Source: Humulus lupulus (lineage: Eukaryota; Streptophyta; Magnoliopsida; Rosales; Cannabaceae). Taken from it: 64,000 nucleotides of DNA. Below the pieces are notes generated by a model. That model did not search any database. It was not told the origin of the DNA and was given only the letters and a program-made list of their open reading frames with translations. The DNA lies in the NCBI RefSeq assembly GCF_963169125.1, contig NC_084794.1:159327858-159391857 (forward strand), written 5' to 3'. Made by a program: the position numbers and the translations under genes. Shown here in pieces: positions 1-10,839 of the stretch; within the stretch, counting starts at the first letter, position 1; every line of letters begins with the position of its first letter.

Positions 1-834
1 AACTTCCATGCTGGTCGGACCATTGGGGTGCACTCGGTTCTCTCTTGATCCCAGTGCACTCGATGATGAAATCGGCGAGCGCTTGACCTTTTATGGCGGT
101 CCTTGGGTGGTAGGTGATGTCGAACTAACTCATCTCCACTGACCACTTCAAGTGCCTTCCTAAAGACTCAGGCTTCTGAAGGACTTGCCTGAGTGGGTGG
201 TTCATGAGGACTTTAATTGGATGCATCTGGAAGAAGGCTCTTAGCTTCTGAGAGATAATCATCAAGCAGAAGGTTAACTTATCCATCAGCGGGTACCTAG
301 ATTCTTGCTGATGTAATAGACGGGGTGTTGAATGTGACTTTCCTCCCTTACCAACACAACACTGATGGCGTCTTCTGAAATAGCCGTGTAGAGTAGGAGG
401 GGTTCTCCATCTACTAGCTTGGACAGGATTGGAGGGTTTGCCATGTGTGCCTTGAGCAATTGGAACACATGTTCGCACTCTTCTATCCATTCAAATCTCT
501 AATTCCCTCGGAGAACATTGAAGAAGGGGATGCACTTGTCTGTTGTCTTGGAGACAAAACGGCTCAAAGCTGTGATCCTTCCTGTCAGGCTTTGAACATC
601 TTTAAGCTTCTGGGGAGAAGGCATTTTGATTAGAGCCTTGATTTTTTGGGGGTTAGGCTCAATCCCCCAAGCACTTACGATGAAGCTTAGGAACTTGCTA
701 GAGGCTACCCCAAATGTGCACTTTTGGGGATTGAGGTTCATCCCAAAATGGTGGAGCATCGTGAAGACCTCAGTCAGGTCGCCTACATGATCTAGGGCGG
801 TCTGGGACTTAAACAATATATCGTCCACATAGAC
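1..834 (-). pseudogene. Tat-lineage Ty3/gypsy RT-RNase H fragment
   Basis: Read on the minus strand, this opens in the RT catalytic box VYVDDIL (near 810-834), runs through the connection region (LNPQKCTFGVAS, then SLTGRITALSRF) and into RNase H (LLLYTAISEDAISVVLVREE, then KVLMNHPLRQVLQKPE, near 1-470). These blocks are typical of the Tat/Ogre branch. In-frame stops fall at about 499 (after LRGN), about 286 and about 124, so it cannot be translated through. The RT N-terminus, Gag, protease and integrase are absent. The 5' side is cut exactly where a family-A LTR begins and the other side leaves the window. It is a dead relic. The superfamily is certain and the lineage fairly sure. Confidence 0.82.
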
Positions 835-1565
835 TGATACGAACCACACCAACATTGTGATGAAACCCGACACCAAATATGGAACAGCCACCAAGAACAT
901 ACGAGATTGGAATGGAACCGCGACCCAATGCTTAGCCAAGCACGAACCTTGGTATGAGGAAGACGCCACAAACGGGGATGGAATCCGTTTGATAAGTCAG
1001 GATGAACGCCACAAGGAATCTCCTTGATAAGTTCAAAAGTTTCTTCAAGAACTCAAGAAGAAATAAACTCACAATTTCATTCAACATAATCTGATTTTTC
1101 CAAATGTTTTGGCAGTCCTTATAAGGACGAAAATTACATGAAAACAAGACCCTTGGTCTTCCTAATGAAACCGAAAAATTAAGGACAGCCCCTTTGTCTT
1201 CCTAATGAAAACTGAAATTAAAGACAAGCCTTTTGTCTTCCTCATGAAAACCGACAATTAAAGACAAAAGGACTATTGGACTCACACAAGTCAAATGTTT
1301 GACTTATCACAAAATAAACAAAGACTAAAAAACGTGATTAAAATAAAAAGACTCATGAAGATAAGACTCATGAAGCTCCTAAACTCAGTCAACTTTGATG
1401 AGTAAGATAAGTCTTTGTTCTCCTTCAATGTTGACCACGGTCTCCTCTTGTTTTAGGACTTTGTGGACTAGGCTGTTAAGTTCTTCCTTGAATCTCTTGG
1501 CTCGTGCCCTCGTCACTGGACCAACTGGAACTTGACTTGATACTTGGGTCTTGGTGTCCTCATCA
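835..1565 (-). mobile_element. Lone family-A LTR, autonomous type
   Basis: About 731 bp with the family-A termini: as written it starts TGATACGAACCAC and ends GTGTCCTCATCA. It matches the A0 LTRs along its length, including the coding tail that A0 shares and the weak TATA-like TTATAAGG. The 5 bp on either side (TAGAC and ATTTC) do not match, and the flanks are unrelated: Tat pol on the left, AT-rich DNA on the right. It is therefore not a clean solo LTR. It more likely marks an ectopic recombination or deletion that ended in two family-A LTRs. Confidence 0.85.
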
Positions 1566-2475
1566 ATTTCTTTTATGACATTTATTTTGCTTTAATTTTG
1601 AAAAAGAGAACTGGTAATTCTGTTAACTAAAACTCAAAGTCTGCGCACACGATCTTTTTAAAAGTTCTTATATGGATTTTCAGTACAATGAATTAAAGTA
1701 AAAATTTAGATTTCCGTATGTTTTGGTCTTGTATGTTTTGAGGGTCGTTACAACGACGAATTAATAAGGTAGTAACATTATTTGATATAATAATTTTACG
1801 GTAACTTATTGGAGCTTGAATTCATGGGTCTATGGTCCCCACAATGCCTTTGATTAAATCATCTATATTAATGATTTAATTATCAAATTAGGATTGTCAA
1901 AATTGTTTTGTGTCAATTTTGGAGAATTTTACTAAGATGTTGAATTTAGAGAAGAAAAGAGAAATTTGGGCAAATTTATTAATTATGACAAATTGGTGTC
2001 AAATTGATAAATAGTATTAAATCAAGGTTCAAATTATAATTGTTTAGTTTGAATAAATAATTCATTAATCAATTATTTATTGTTTATATATATATAATTA
2101 TATTTATGTATATAAAGTTTTAATAAAACTTTAAAGATTTGTATATAAGATTTCGAAATAGTTTATATAAATTATATTATATTTATTTAATTAATTATAA
2201 GTATTTTGTTTTATTATATAATTATAGATTATAATAGTATTTTAATTTAAATATTTTTACGCTTTGAATTTAAAATTGGAAAAATCTAAAGGTTTAACAA
2301 AATAACAAATATTCAGATATATAGGGATTTTTAAACTATTATTTTAATTATTTAATTAAATTGAATTAACCCTAAAGTGTTGCTATAAATAGGAACTTAA
2401 GTCTAGGGTTTTGTGATGTGAACAAATATTTTGAAAAAACAAAAGCATAGACTCAAGAGACCTATTATAGGCGTT
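1566..2475. other. AT-rich non-coding stretch, no gene seen
   Basis: This stretch is very AT-rich, most strongly at 2040-2340, and has no credible ORF. A TATA-like CTATAAATAGG lies at 2393-2403 on the plus strand, about 75 bp before the Tat-like LTR, so part of it may be an older LTR or promoter. It looks like the target DNA into which the Tat-like element at 2476 inserted. I cannot assign it to a family. Confidence 0.4.
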
Positions 2476-3072
2476 TGTTGACCCTCGATTTGGTCAACAA
2501 CACGGAGTCAATAAAAACAATAGAAATAAGATCAAGAAGATAAACGACACCAAAGTTTATAGTGGTTCAACCCCAAATAATGGTAATGAGTTACATCCAC
2601 TTCGTGTTCTTATTATTATAGAAGAACTCCAAAACCTGCAATCAGTGAACTAGGATTCACGACTTTCACAAGCTTGGAGGTGAGTACAAATTTTGTGGAT
2701 AAAAGCACTATATTTCTCTCTCTTGATTACAAAAAAAAAAATGCCCCCTCTGGGAATCCTATTTATAGGCTCAAGGCCCTCTTTACGGGCTGATGGGCTG
2801 TGTATTTATTTTGATACAAACATATTTAAATAATAACATAAATTACAATCTTTAAATAAAAATAGGATCAAATAACTTATTTGTTACGACCAGCTTGATC
2901 GCATATGAAACACGTCTTCTGTTGTACGATTAAGCATCTTCTTGATTTATCGAGTAACTTCACCTCTGGTCGATGGTCGACCTGAACGTAACCACTTAAA
3001 TAGTCACGTGAAACCTACATGTGTACTAATTTTGTCACGTCAGCAAGTAAGTATTTTTGTTGTTGTAAACAT
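2476..3072 (-). mobile_element. 3' LTR of a Tat-like element
   Basis: The block starts TGTTGACCC and ends GTTGTAAACA as written, giving the TG...CA rule on the minus strand. It is about 597 bp long. A minus-strand TATA box (CTATAAATAGG, 2758-2769) lies in the middle as expected for a U3. It is preceded on the minus strand by a G-rich polypurine tract of the same type as in Tat-2, which identifies it as a 3' LTR of a minus-strand element. The matching 5' LTR is not in the window. Confidence 0.6.
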
Positions 3073-3086
3073 TTCCCCCCCAAGTT
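3073..3086 (-). promoter_or_regulatory. Polypurine tract of the Tat-like element
   Basis: On the minus strand this reads CTTGGGGGGGGAAA directly before the LTR start TGTTTACA. That is the position and composition of a plus-strand priming site, and it closely resembles the Tat-2 tract at 30311-30324. Confidence 0.6.
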
Positions 3087-3280
3087 TATTTTACTGCGAC
3101 CAGCATTTAATAAATTACTCGACAAGCTACCCGTCTGACCTATCACATCTGTCGGTATCTTTTTGAGAGAGCAAGCAATCATGTCCTTTAACTGTGTTCC
3201 CAAACTTTGTTTGATAGTTATTGCAATTCCCCATACATCGAAATCCATCCCCATCATTACTCTTCAATAATGCCCCGAGT

Positions 3281-3291
3281 AGTATAAATAT
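3281..3291 (+). promoter_or_regulatory. TATA box of a putative antisense transcript
   Basis: The sequence AGTATAAATATG lies about 80 bp before an ATG at 3371 on the plus strand, antisense to the surrounding minus-strand Tat-like element. Its placement near the polypurine tract resembles the antisense gene promoter in Tat-2. Confidence 0.4.
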
Positions 3292-3370
3292 GTTACTCTT
3301 CAACCTTTTCATTTTTTACTGAAACTCTCTCTCGTCAAGAACTCAGAAAAAACTTTCTGGAAAATCCATA

Positions 3371-3873
3371 ATGCCTCTATCATCCAAGACGTCTTCGACC
3401 AACTCCAAACAAAAATATTTGTGATTCCTCCTACAACTCATATTCCAAGTAAGTTTCGAACCCAATTCCTTTTATGTAATCCAGTCTTACTTGCGTCTCT
3501 ATTGTTCTTGAGAAAATGTTTCTGGGTAATCTCGTTTAGACAAAGATACATAGAAAAAGTATGCAAGAATAGGGATTTTAGGTAGTATTAAATACTAAGT
3601 CATGCTTAGAAAGCAATGTGGGATATAGGAGTACTGATTTCGGGTAAAAAATCAAAGTGAAATTCGATTTTAAGCTTTTTGGAAAAACTGGGTTTTTCCC
3701 GCCTGTTTTTGGAGTTAAAAAGTTTTTCTTTTCACTTTTGCTTTTTAATCTATTTTTTCAAATTGCTCGCATGTTTATGATGTTTTTATCAGGATGCTAC
3801 TGGTAGTATAAAAGCTTAACTTTTATACACGGGCAACATTATCTTTGCTTTTCTCTTCCTTCTATCTATTGGT
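3371..3873 (+). pseudogene. Start of a Tat antisense ORF remnant
   Basis: An ATG at 3371 opens a short serine/lysine-rich peptide that stops after about 17 codons, close to a possible splice donor (AAGTAAGT near 3449). It lies antisense to the minus-strand Tat-like element and just inside its 3' LTR, the place where Tat elements may carry an antisense ORF. The rest is interrupted by NA1 and may resume at 7436. No domain is recognisable, so this rests on position, promoter and analogy with Tat-2. Confidence 0.3.
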
Positions 3874-4272
3874 TGATACGAACCACACCAACACTGTGAT
3901 GAAACCCGACACCAAATATGGCAATGTTTTCAAGGCCTTATATAGCCGAAAAATACATTAAGACAAGCCCCTTTGTCTTCCTAAAAACCGAAAAAATAAA
4001 GACAACCTTTTGTCTTCCTCATGAAAACCGACAAATAAAGACAACCCTTTGTCTTCCTAATGAAAACCGAATATTAAGGACAAAAGGACTCTTGGACTCA
4101 CACAAGTCAAGTGTTTGACTTTTCACAAAATAAACAAAGACTAAATAAAAAATACAAGATGACAAAATACAATAAGACTCATCAAGCTCCTAAACTGAGT
4201 ATTTTGGCTCGCGCCCTCGTCACCAGACCAACTGGAACTAGACTTGGATCTTTAGTCTTGGTGTCCTCATCA
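3874..4272 (-). repeat. NA1 3' LTR, internally deleted
   Basis: It is 399 bp against 660 bp for its partner. Both ends are intact, but about 260 bp are missing between the R-U5 end (AAATATGGC) and the TATA region (AATGTTTTCAAGG). LTR pairs are identical on insertion, so the deletion happened after integration. Confidence 0.88.
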
Positions 4273-5482
4273 TTCCCCCCCTCTTGAGAAGGATTTGTCC
4301 TCAAATCTTCACCTGCATCAAAAGGACTCAAATCAGAAACATTAAAAGTAGCACTAACAGTATACTCACCTGGTAAATCGAGTCTGTAGGCATTGTCATT
4401 GATCCTTTCTAGCACTTGAAACGGACCATCTCCTCGAGGTAGCAATTTGGAACGTCTTTGTGCTGGGAATCGCTCTTTCCTCATGTGTACCCATACCCAA
4501 TCACCGGGGTCAAAAACCTGCTTGTGACGACCCTTGTTAGCATCAAGTTGGTTAGTGTTTAAAAGAGCCTCCTTCACCTCACTTTTTTTTGCATAAAAAT
4601 TATTTTGTTTTCTTTCTAATTTTCCCTCATTGATCGAACTCTTCTCTTTCTTTTCTCTCTCACTTGATTCGACCATTTTCTCTCTTTTTCTCTCTTTTTT
4701 CTCAATCTCATTCATCTTTTCACTCTCCTTCTTTTGCTCACTCAATTTTTTTTTATCACTCAATTTTTGCAACCTCACTTGGTCTTCATATACTTGCTTT
4801 GGCGTCAATGGAGCTAGAGTGATTGTTCGTTGACGGAACGTGAATGAGTACTTGTTGGTGAAGCCATCATGCTGGACTCGCCGATCAAATGGCCAAGGCC
4901 TTCCTAGAAGGAGGTGTCCAGCTTGCATGGGAACCACATCGCACAATACCTCATCCTCATACTTGCCAATTCGAAATGATACCAGCACAACTGATCCCAC
5001 CAAACAATAGCATAATCAGTAAACTCAATGGCAGCAAGTTTTACCTTCTTCATGTCGGAGTAGTTGTGACAATCAAAAACTAGCTCCATCTTCTTCTCCC
5101 ACTCAAGGTATGCTTCAGGATCGCTCTTCCCCTGAAATGCTGGAATTCTCATCTTGATATTTCCCAAATAATTATCTACCTGGTTCCTAGCTTCTCTATC
5201 CCGACCATACCTCCTATGGTTACCCTCTGACATCCTATCATATTCTTCCTCTAAATCGCCCCCATCAAACTCTCTTTCACCCTCAACATCCCGTTGTTGC
5301 ACCCTATTCCTCCGTGCCCTCCATTGCGTTCCCTCTTCTACCCTATCCAACCTCTCATGTATCTGCTCACACTCCGCCCTCATCATCCTTCGCATCTCCC
5401 CAATTAATGCTTGCATTTGTAGATTCGGAACCTCAGGTGGAGGAATATCATTACTTGCATCTTTCTCTGGATTTTGTGCCAT
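4182..5482 (-). pseudogene. NA1 Gag-PR/INT-C fusion, frameshifted
   Basis: The Gag start (MAQNPEKDASN, ATG at 5482) is intact and continues through [23 protein letters not shown] to VVWWDQL-like residues near 4990. Relative to NA2, 943 bp are then missing, with a 4-bp microhomology (GTGC) at the junction. The reading frame shifts and Gag ends about 20 residues later. The downstream part in the other frame (4182-4980) has the tail of the protease domain ([19 protein letters not shown]), a charged K/E-rich linker, the fusion NQLD-ANKGRHK, a GPF-type integrase C-terminal motif ([21 protein letters not shown]), and a C-terminus that enters the LTR (VTRARAK). The CCHC knuckle and protease active site are lost. 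Confidence 0.85.
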
Positions 5483-5949
5483 GATGGAAATCTGCAAAAT
5501 AAGGTTAGAATAATATGGAGAAAAAGACCTCACCACACTCCCTCACGTGTTTTCACTCAAAAATTGTCACTCAAGTCCACTCGTGTTTCACTCAACTTTG
5601 ATGGCTTTTACCCTCAAATAAGCTCACACCTCTGCCTTTTTCCACTCGTATTCTTCTTTAAGTTCTTTCAAAACTAATCACACAATATCATTTAGGATTC
5701 AAGTAGCAAATCAAACCAAACGAACATAGAAAAACTGATGAAAAATGACGAAAAATGATGATTTTTGGATCACTTGTGTGAGGTTTTGGCAAAAAGGCCT
5801 CTAGACCATAAGGAACAAGATTAGAACAAAAAAAAAAAAAAAATTTAGGTTCGAATCCCTTTGAATTTTTCTTCTTCTTTCTTTTCTGTCTTTTCTTTCC
5901 TCTTGGTCCTCAAACGTAGGTACAAGACACAAGAAAAAAAAATCAGACT

Positions 5950-6345
5950 TGGATTCGAAAACAAAACAACTCGGATTTCACAAAAGAGCAAGAGATTCTC
6001 AATGCAAATTCGGATTTTCACAATGAAAAACTAGAGAAACTCACTGTCCATTCAGATTTCACAATAAAACAAGAGAAACTCGATGCCAAATCAGATTTCA
6101 CAATAAAACAAATTCGGATTGTACAATAAGAACAAGAGAAAAACTCAATGCCAATTCGGATTGCACAATAAGAACAAGAGAAACTCAACCCCAATTCAGA
6201 TTTCACAATAAGAACAAGAGAAACCCAAGGTAAAATTCGGATTTCAAAAGCAAAGCAAGAGAAACTCAATGAAAATTCGGATTTCACAATAAGAACTAGA
6301 GAAAACCAATGCAAAGTCAGATTCCACAAGTAGAACAAGATAAAA
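5950..6345 (-). repeat. Degenerate tandem repeat in the NA1 leader
   Basis: About nine diverged copies of a unit of roughly 40 bp containing CGGATTTCACAATAAGAAC and AAGAGAAACTCAA. The same array occupies the leader of NA2 (54760-55190) and the partial leader at 47650-48060. It is untranslated and lies between the primer site and Gag. Confidence 0.75.
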
Positions 6346-6770
6346 CTCAAAGCCCTAATTCACGTTAAGAACCCTAATTCATGATTTCAGAAATGAAAAG
6401 AAAACAAAATAGGGGATTACAAAGGAATTGAAACTTTGTGTAGACTAATTTCAGATTTCAAGGGATTTCACAAAGAAATAATGGAAACTTTGGAAATAAA
6501 GAAATAATTGAAACAAGGAAACAATTGAAATAAGGAAATCAACAAGCTCTAGAATACTTTCTCAACAAATAAGGGAAACAAGGAAACAATTGAAACAAGG
6601 AAATTAACAAGCTCTAGAATAGAAAAACACGACTAGATGAACACGAATTGAATATAGGAACACAAATTGAATTTTTTTTTTTCAGAAATCCTAATATAAT
6701 AACACGAACTGAATAGAAAAAAATGAAAAAGGATAGGCCAAACCGGATGATCCTAATCTCTGATACCAAC

Positions 6771-7430
6771 TGATACGAACCACACCAACACTGTGATGAA
6801 ACCCGACACCAAATATGGCACAGCCACCAAGAGCACACGAAATGGAATGAAGAACCGCGACCCAATGCTTAGCCAAGCACGAACCTTGGTATGAGGGAGA
6901 CGCCACAAACGGGGATGGGAATCCGTTTGATAAGTCGGATTGAACGCCACAAGGAATACCCTTGATAAGTTCGAATAGTCTCTTCAAGAACTCAAGAAGA
7001 AAACCTCTCTATTTTCATTTCATAATAATCTGATTTTTTCCAAATGTTTTCAAGGCCTTATATAGCCGAAAAATACATTAAGACAAGCCCCTTTGTCTTC
7101 CTAAAAACCGAAAAAATAAAGACAACCTTTTGTCTTCCTCATGAAAACCGACAAATAAAGACAACCCTTTGTCTTCCTAATGAAAACTGAAATTATAGAC
7201 AACCCTTTGTCTTCCTAATGAAAACCGAATATTAAGGACAAAAGGACTCTTGGACTCACACAAGTCAAGTGTTTGACTTTTCACAAAATAAACAAAGACT
7301 AAATAAAAAATACAAGATGACAAAATACAATAAGACTCATCAAGCTCCTAAACTGAGTATTTTGGCTCGCGCCCTCGTCACCAGACCAACTGGAACTAGA
7401 CTTGGATCTTTAGTCTTGGTGTCCTCATCA
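6771..7430 (-). repeat. NA1 5' LTR with primer site
   Basis: 660 bp, from TGATACGAACC to GTCCTCATCA as written. The primer site beside it (6758-6770, minus GTTGGTATCAGAG) matches initiator tRNA-Met. The U3 has four copies of an imperfect palindrome (arms AAGACAA and TTGTCTT) and a TATA box CTATATAAGG (near 7056-7066). Divergence from the A0 LTR is spread over R-U5. Confidence 0.88.
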
Positions 7431-7435
7431 TTGGT

Positions 7436-7703
7436 AGTAGATTATCACTTCCCCTTTGCTCTTCTCGGATATTCATTCATGATCCCTGGGGAGGTGAGAG
7501 ACCAATAGACAACAATCTTCTCGCGTTGCTGTTTGAGGATCAAGAACAGCCTTCTTTGCTCTTTCCCGAGCCTTCATCTTCACAACAAAACCCTACGACC
7601 AGTCCTTCAGCCAGTCAACCAAACATGGGTCGTGGCAAATACACTGCTCACAGAAAAAGAAAAACAACATATTCGCCTTCTAACCAACCTGCAACCAACA
7701 TCG
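7436..7703 (+). other. Continuation of the Tat-like internal region
   Basis: This is the continuation of 3873 across the TTGGT duplication. The plus strand is open at 7526-7729 with a Ser/Pro/Gln-rich stretch (LFPEPSSSQQNPTTSPSASQ) and a basic stretch (HRKRKTT), which could be an exon of the antisense ORF begun at 3371. I recognise no domain. It ends where a 110-bp block also found in the leader of element C begins. Confidence 0.3.
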
Positions 7704-7815
7704 AGGCCCTGGCATCATGCATATGTTAACTCATTCACCATGCTCTATATAAAATAAGCAGGCAAACAGGGCATTTAAGCACATAATCAGGCATATAGTT
7801 CAATCATTACCAACC
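7704..7815. repeat. Duplicated leader segment of element C, copy 1
   Basis: About 110 bp starting GGCCCTGGCATCATGC, nearly identical to 10636-10750 in the leader of C (same order and orientation). It joins a truncated RNase H at about 7816-7820. A second partial copy of this family, or a template switch to the leader, would explain it. Confidence 0.75.
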
Positions 7816-7819
7816 AACC

Positions 7820-10502
7820 CTGAGTCAGCACAATAAACCACAAACTTCTCATTATTTGTAGGCAAACTCAACACTGGCGCGGTGATCAGTTGCTGCTTCA
7901 GTTCCTTGAAACTATTCTCACACCTGTCTGTCCATACATACTTGGTCTTCTTCCTCGTCAATTCTGTTAATGGCGTAGCTATCCTGGAGTACCCTCAACA
8001 AACTGCTAATAATACCCTGCCAATCCCAGAAAATCCTAACTTCAGGATCAACCCTAACTTTAGGAACACTGCTCGGTCTAGGCCAATCTCTCACTGCCTC
8101 AATCTTACTTGGATAAACCAAAATCCTTTCCTTACTAATGATATGGCCCAAAAATGTGACTTGCGGTAGCCAAAACTCGTACTAGCTGAACTTAGCATAT
8201 AACCTATGCTCTCTCAACCGCTACAATACTAAAAGTAGATGTTGCTCATGCTTTGTTTCTGACTGAGAGTACACCAGAATGTCATCGATAAACACAATCA
8301 CGAACTTGTCCAAGTAGTCCTTGAAAACCCTATTCATCATGTCCATAAAAGTTGCTAGGGCATTGGTCAATCCAAAGGACATAACCAGGAATTCATTGTG
8401 TCCATACCTCGTGCGAAAAGCGGTCTTTGGTATATCCTCTTCTTTGATCCTTAACTGATGATAGCCTGACCGGAGATCAATCTTGGAAAAAACTATCTTT
8501 CCCTGTAGTTGGTCAAATAAATCGTCGATCCTAGGCAGTGGGTATTTATTCTTAATGGTCAACTTGTTCAGCTCCCTATAGTCGATACACATCCTAAGAG
8601 ATCCATCTTTCTTCTTGACAAACAACACCAGAGCACCCGTGACGAGAAACTCTGTCTGATGAATCCCAAATCCAGTAACTCCTGCAACTGAATATTTAAC
8701 TCCTTCAACTCCGCCGGGGCCATTCTGTAAGGTGTCCTAGATACTGGCTCCGTCCCTGGTGCCAACTCTATAACAAACTCAATCTCCCGCTGTGGCAGTA
8801 ACCCTGGCAAGTCTGCTGGAAATAAATTTGGAAACTCACATACCAATTTGGTCTCACCTGGTCCAACCGACACAACCCTAGAGGTATCCACAATGTTCTC
8901 TAGGAATCCTATGCAACCTTCCTACATTAGGTCTCTAACCTTCAGTGTTGAAATCATAGGTACTCGCAGTCCACTAACTGTCCCCATAAATACAAAGGGC
9001 ACCTCCCCTTTTGGTTCAAAAGTCACCATCCTGCGCTTGCAGTCAATCATCGCCCTATACTTCGTTAACCAATCCACCCCTAGGATCATATCGAACTCAT
9101 CCATCATCACTAGCTCAATCAGATCAATAGAAAACTCCCTACCATCTATCTCTACTGGCAATGCTCTAATCCATCTCCTAGAGACTACGAGTTCCCGAGT
9201 CGGCAAAAAAGTGTGAAAACCCCTAGCATACAAAACACTAGGTCTACACAGCTGATTTATCACTCTAGTAGACACAAGTGAATGAGTAGCTCTCAAATTA
9301 ATCAATGCAGTATAAGAAAACTCAGCACTAGAAATCTGATCTATCACAACCGAGGGGCTAGCCTCCGCCTCAGTCTGAGACAAGGTGAACACTTTGGCAG
9401 GAGCGAGACTATCGCCCTGCTTCGGCTCCTCTTTCCTGGCTTGTGGGCAGTCCTTCTTCAGATGATTGGCACTCCCACAGATAAAGCAGACCCTAATCCT
9501 GCACTCACCCTCATGTCGTCGTCTGCACCAAGGACACACTGGAAAACTCCTCCAGTTGTCACCTTCGCCCTGACGGCCACTAAAAGCAACCCGTGCCCTC
9601 CTATCCGAGCTAGGAGGAATAAAAGAATCTGGGGCCTTTCTGTTCTGCTCACTGGAGCCACTACCCCAACTGGATCCAATAAAAGGAGGCACCGTCCTCC
9701 TTGCATCGCGCCAAACAGTGCTTTCTTTCCATATCTGATCTTCGGCCCCCTCAGCTATAAGGGCCTTGGCCACCACCTGGGCATAAGTAGTAGTCTCTGG
9801 ATCAAAAGTAATCTTCACTTCACGGGGGATCATAACATTCAACCCTCGTACGAATCTATCCCTTCTTGTCGCATCAATCGGTACCAAATCCGACGCAAAC
9901 TTCGCCAATCGATCGAATCTCAGAGCATACTCAGTAACTGTCAACTGGTTCTGAGTCAGGTTGATGAACTCGTCAACCTTCGCAGCTCAGACTGCAACAC
10001 TGTAGTATTTCTCGTTAAAGATGTTTCTAAACTCTTCCCAAGTCATAACTTCCACATTCCTCCTCTGAGTCACTACATCCCACCAGATGCAGGCATCTTC
10101 TCTGAACATGTAGCTGGCACAAGTTACCCTCTCGTTCCCTTCCACCCTCATAAAATCTAGGATGAAGGAAACCATATTCATTCACTGCTCTGCCCGTAGT
10201 GGGTTTGGTCCACCCTCAAAGGTGGGAGGATGCTGCTTCCTGAACCTCTCATACAAAGGTTCCCACCTATTTTCCATAACAGGCTGAACCGGCACTGGCA
10301 CCACGACCTGCTGAACTGGCAACCCAGTGGTCTGGGGATGGGCCTGCTACCTCAACTATCGAAGCTCTTCCTCAGTTTGTTGCAGTCTTGCTTCCATTTC
10401 GGCAAACATCTGTTGTCAATTCTGTGGGGCAGGTGGAGGGTCCTGACCCTGATTGTCATCCTCGGCCCTACTGCCACGGAGTCTAGATGATTGTTGAGGC
10501 AT
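7820..10502 (-). pseudogene. Element C gag-pol, Tekay-like, degenerate
   Basis: The Gag start is at 10502 (MPQQSSRL). The Gag domain follows (ILDFMRVEGNERV, IWWDVVTQRR, TEYALRFDRLAKFA), then a CCHC knuckle (CFICGSANHLKKDC, near 9460), a protease at about 9300, and RT ([37 protein letters not shown] near 8280). It ends inside RNase H (KFVVYCADSG). The usual protease DSGATH reads NLRATH here, so the catalytic aspartate is lost. In-frame stops lie near 10350, 10340, 10185, 9986 and 8925, and there is a frameshift near 8640. It is non-functional. Confidence 0.88.
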
Positions 10503-10639
10503 CTCAACAATAAGCCTGCAATCAATGATGCCGCTCATCAGGCATGATAGAAAAATCCAAAACCACCACCCAATCACATCAGCCAACCATAACAGCAATC
10601 CACATAACATACAAATAACATATAACACTCAACGAGCCA

Positions 10640-10750
10640 TGCCCTGGCATCATGCATATGTTAACTCATTCACCATGCTCTATATAAAATAAGCAAGCAA
10701 ATATGGCATTTAAGCACATAATCAGGCATATAGTTCAATCATTACTAACC
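10640..10750. repeat. Duplicated leader segment of element C, copy 2
   Basis: This is the leader copy of the 110-bp block at 7704-7815, lying between the primer site and Gag of element C. It shares CCCTGGCATCATGCATATG and AAGCACATAATCAGGCATA with copy 1. Confidence 0.75.
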
Positions 10751-10826
10751 CACCCTGAGTCGAGCTTGTCACTGACAACGAGCATACATGTTCAGTCAAT
10801 CTCCAGGAACCATAAACCTTAGCTAC

Positions 10827-10839
10827 TCGGATACCAAGT
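10827..10839 (-). promoter_or_regulatory. Primer-binding site of element C
   Basis: On the minus strand the LTR end CATTACA is followed by ACTTGGTATCCGAG, a mutated initiator-Met primer site (the usual form is TGGTATCAGAG). It fixes the LTR boundary at 10840. Confidence 0.7.

Larger units (their letters stand above)
3874..7430 (-). mobile_element. NA1, non-autonomous family-A (CRM-like) element
   Basis: A complete insertion flanked by the TSD TTGGT (3869-3873 and 7431-7435). It is coded on the minus strand: 5' LTR 6771-7430, leader 5483-6770, damaged gag-fusion ORF 4182-5482, 3' LTR 3874-4272. RT, RNase H and the integrase core are absent. It carries the same Gag-PR/INT-C fusion junction as NA2 and NA3 (near 4530-4545) plus a further 943-bp deletion that joins the Gag domain to the end of the protease region out of frame. 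The element could only move with proteins from an element such as A0, and its own Gag is now dead. Confidence 0.92.

Noticed and set aside
835..1565. Solo LTR formed by simple intra-element recombination
   Set aside because: The flanking five bases do not match and the flanks are unrelated, so a clean solo LTR is not supported.
1566..2475. Host gene promoter suggested by CTATAAATAGG at 2393
   Set aside because: No ORF or splice structure follows before the LTR at 2476, and AT-rich DNA gives such motifs by chance.
4630..4833. Plus-strand Phe/Ser/Leu-rich ORF (also near 57500 and 61789)
   Set aside because: It is the antisense of the K/E-rich linker of the Gag fusion, a low-complexity shadow.
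6018..6350. Minus-strand ORF made of SFSCFIVKSE-like repeats
   Set aside because: It is a translation of the untranslated leader tandem repeats. NA2 has a different frame structure there.
9282..10160. Plus-strand 292-codon ORF
   Set aside because: It lies opposite a clearly homologous Gag-protease on the minus strand and has no domain of its own.
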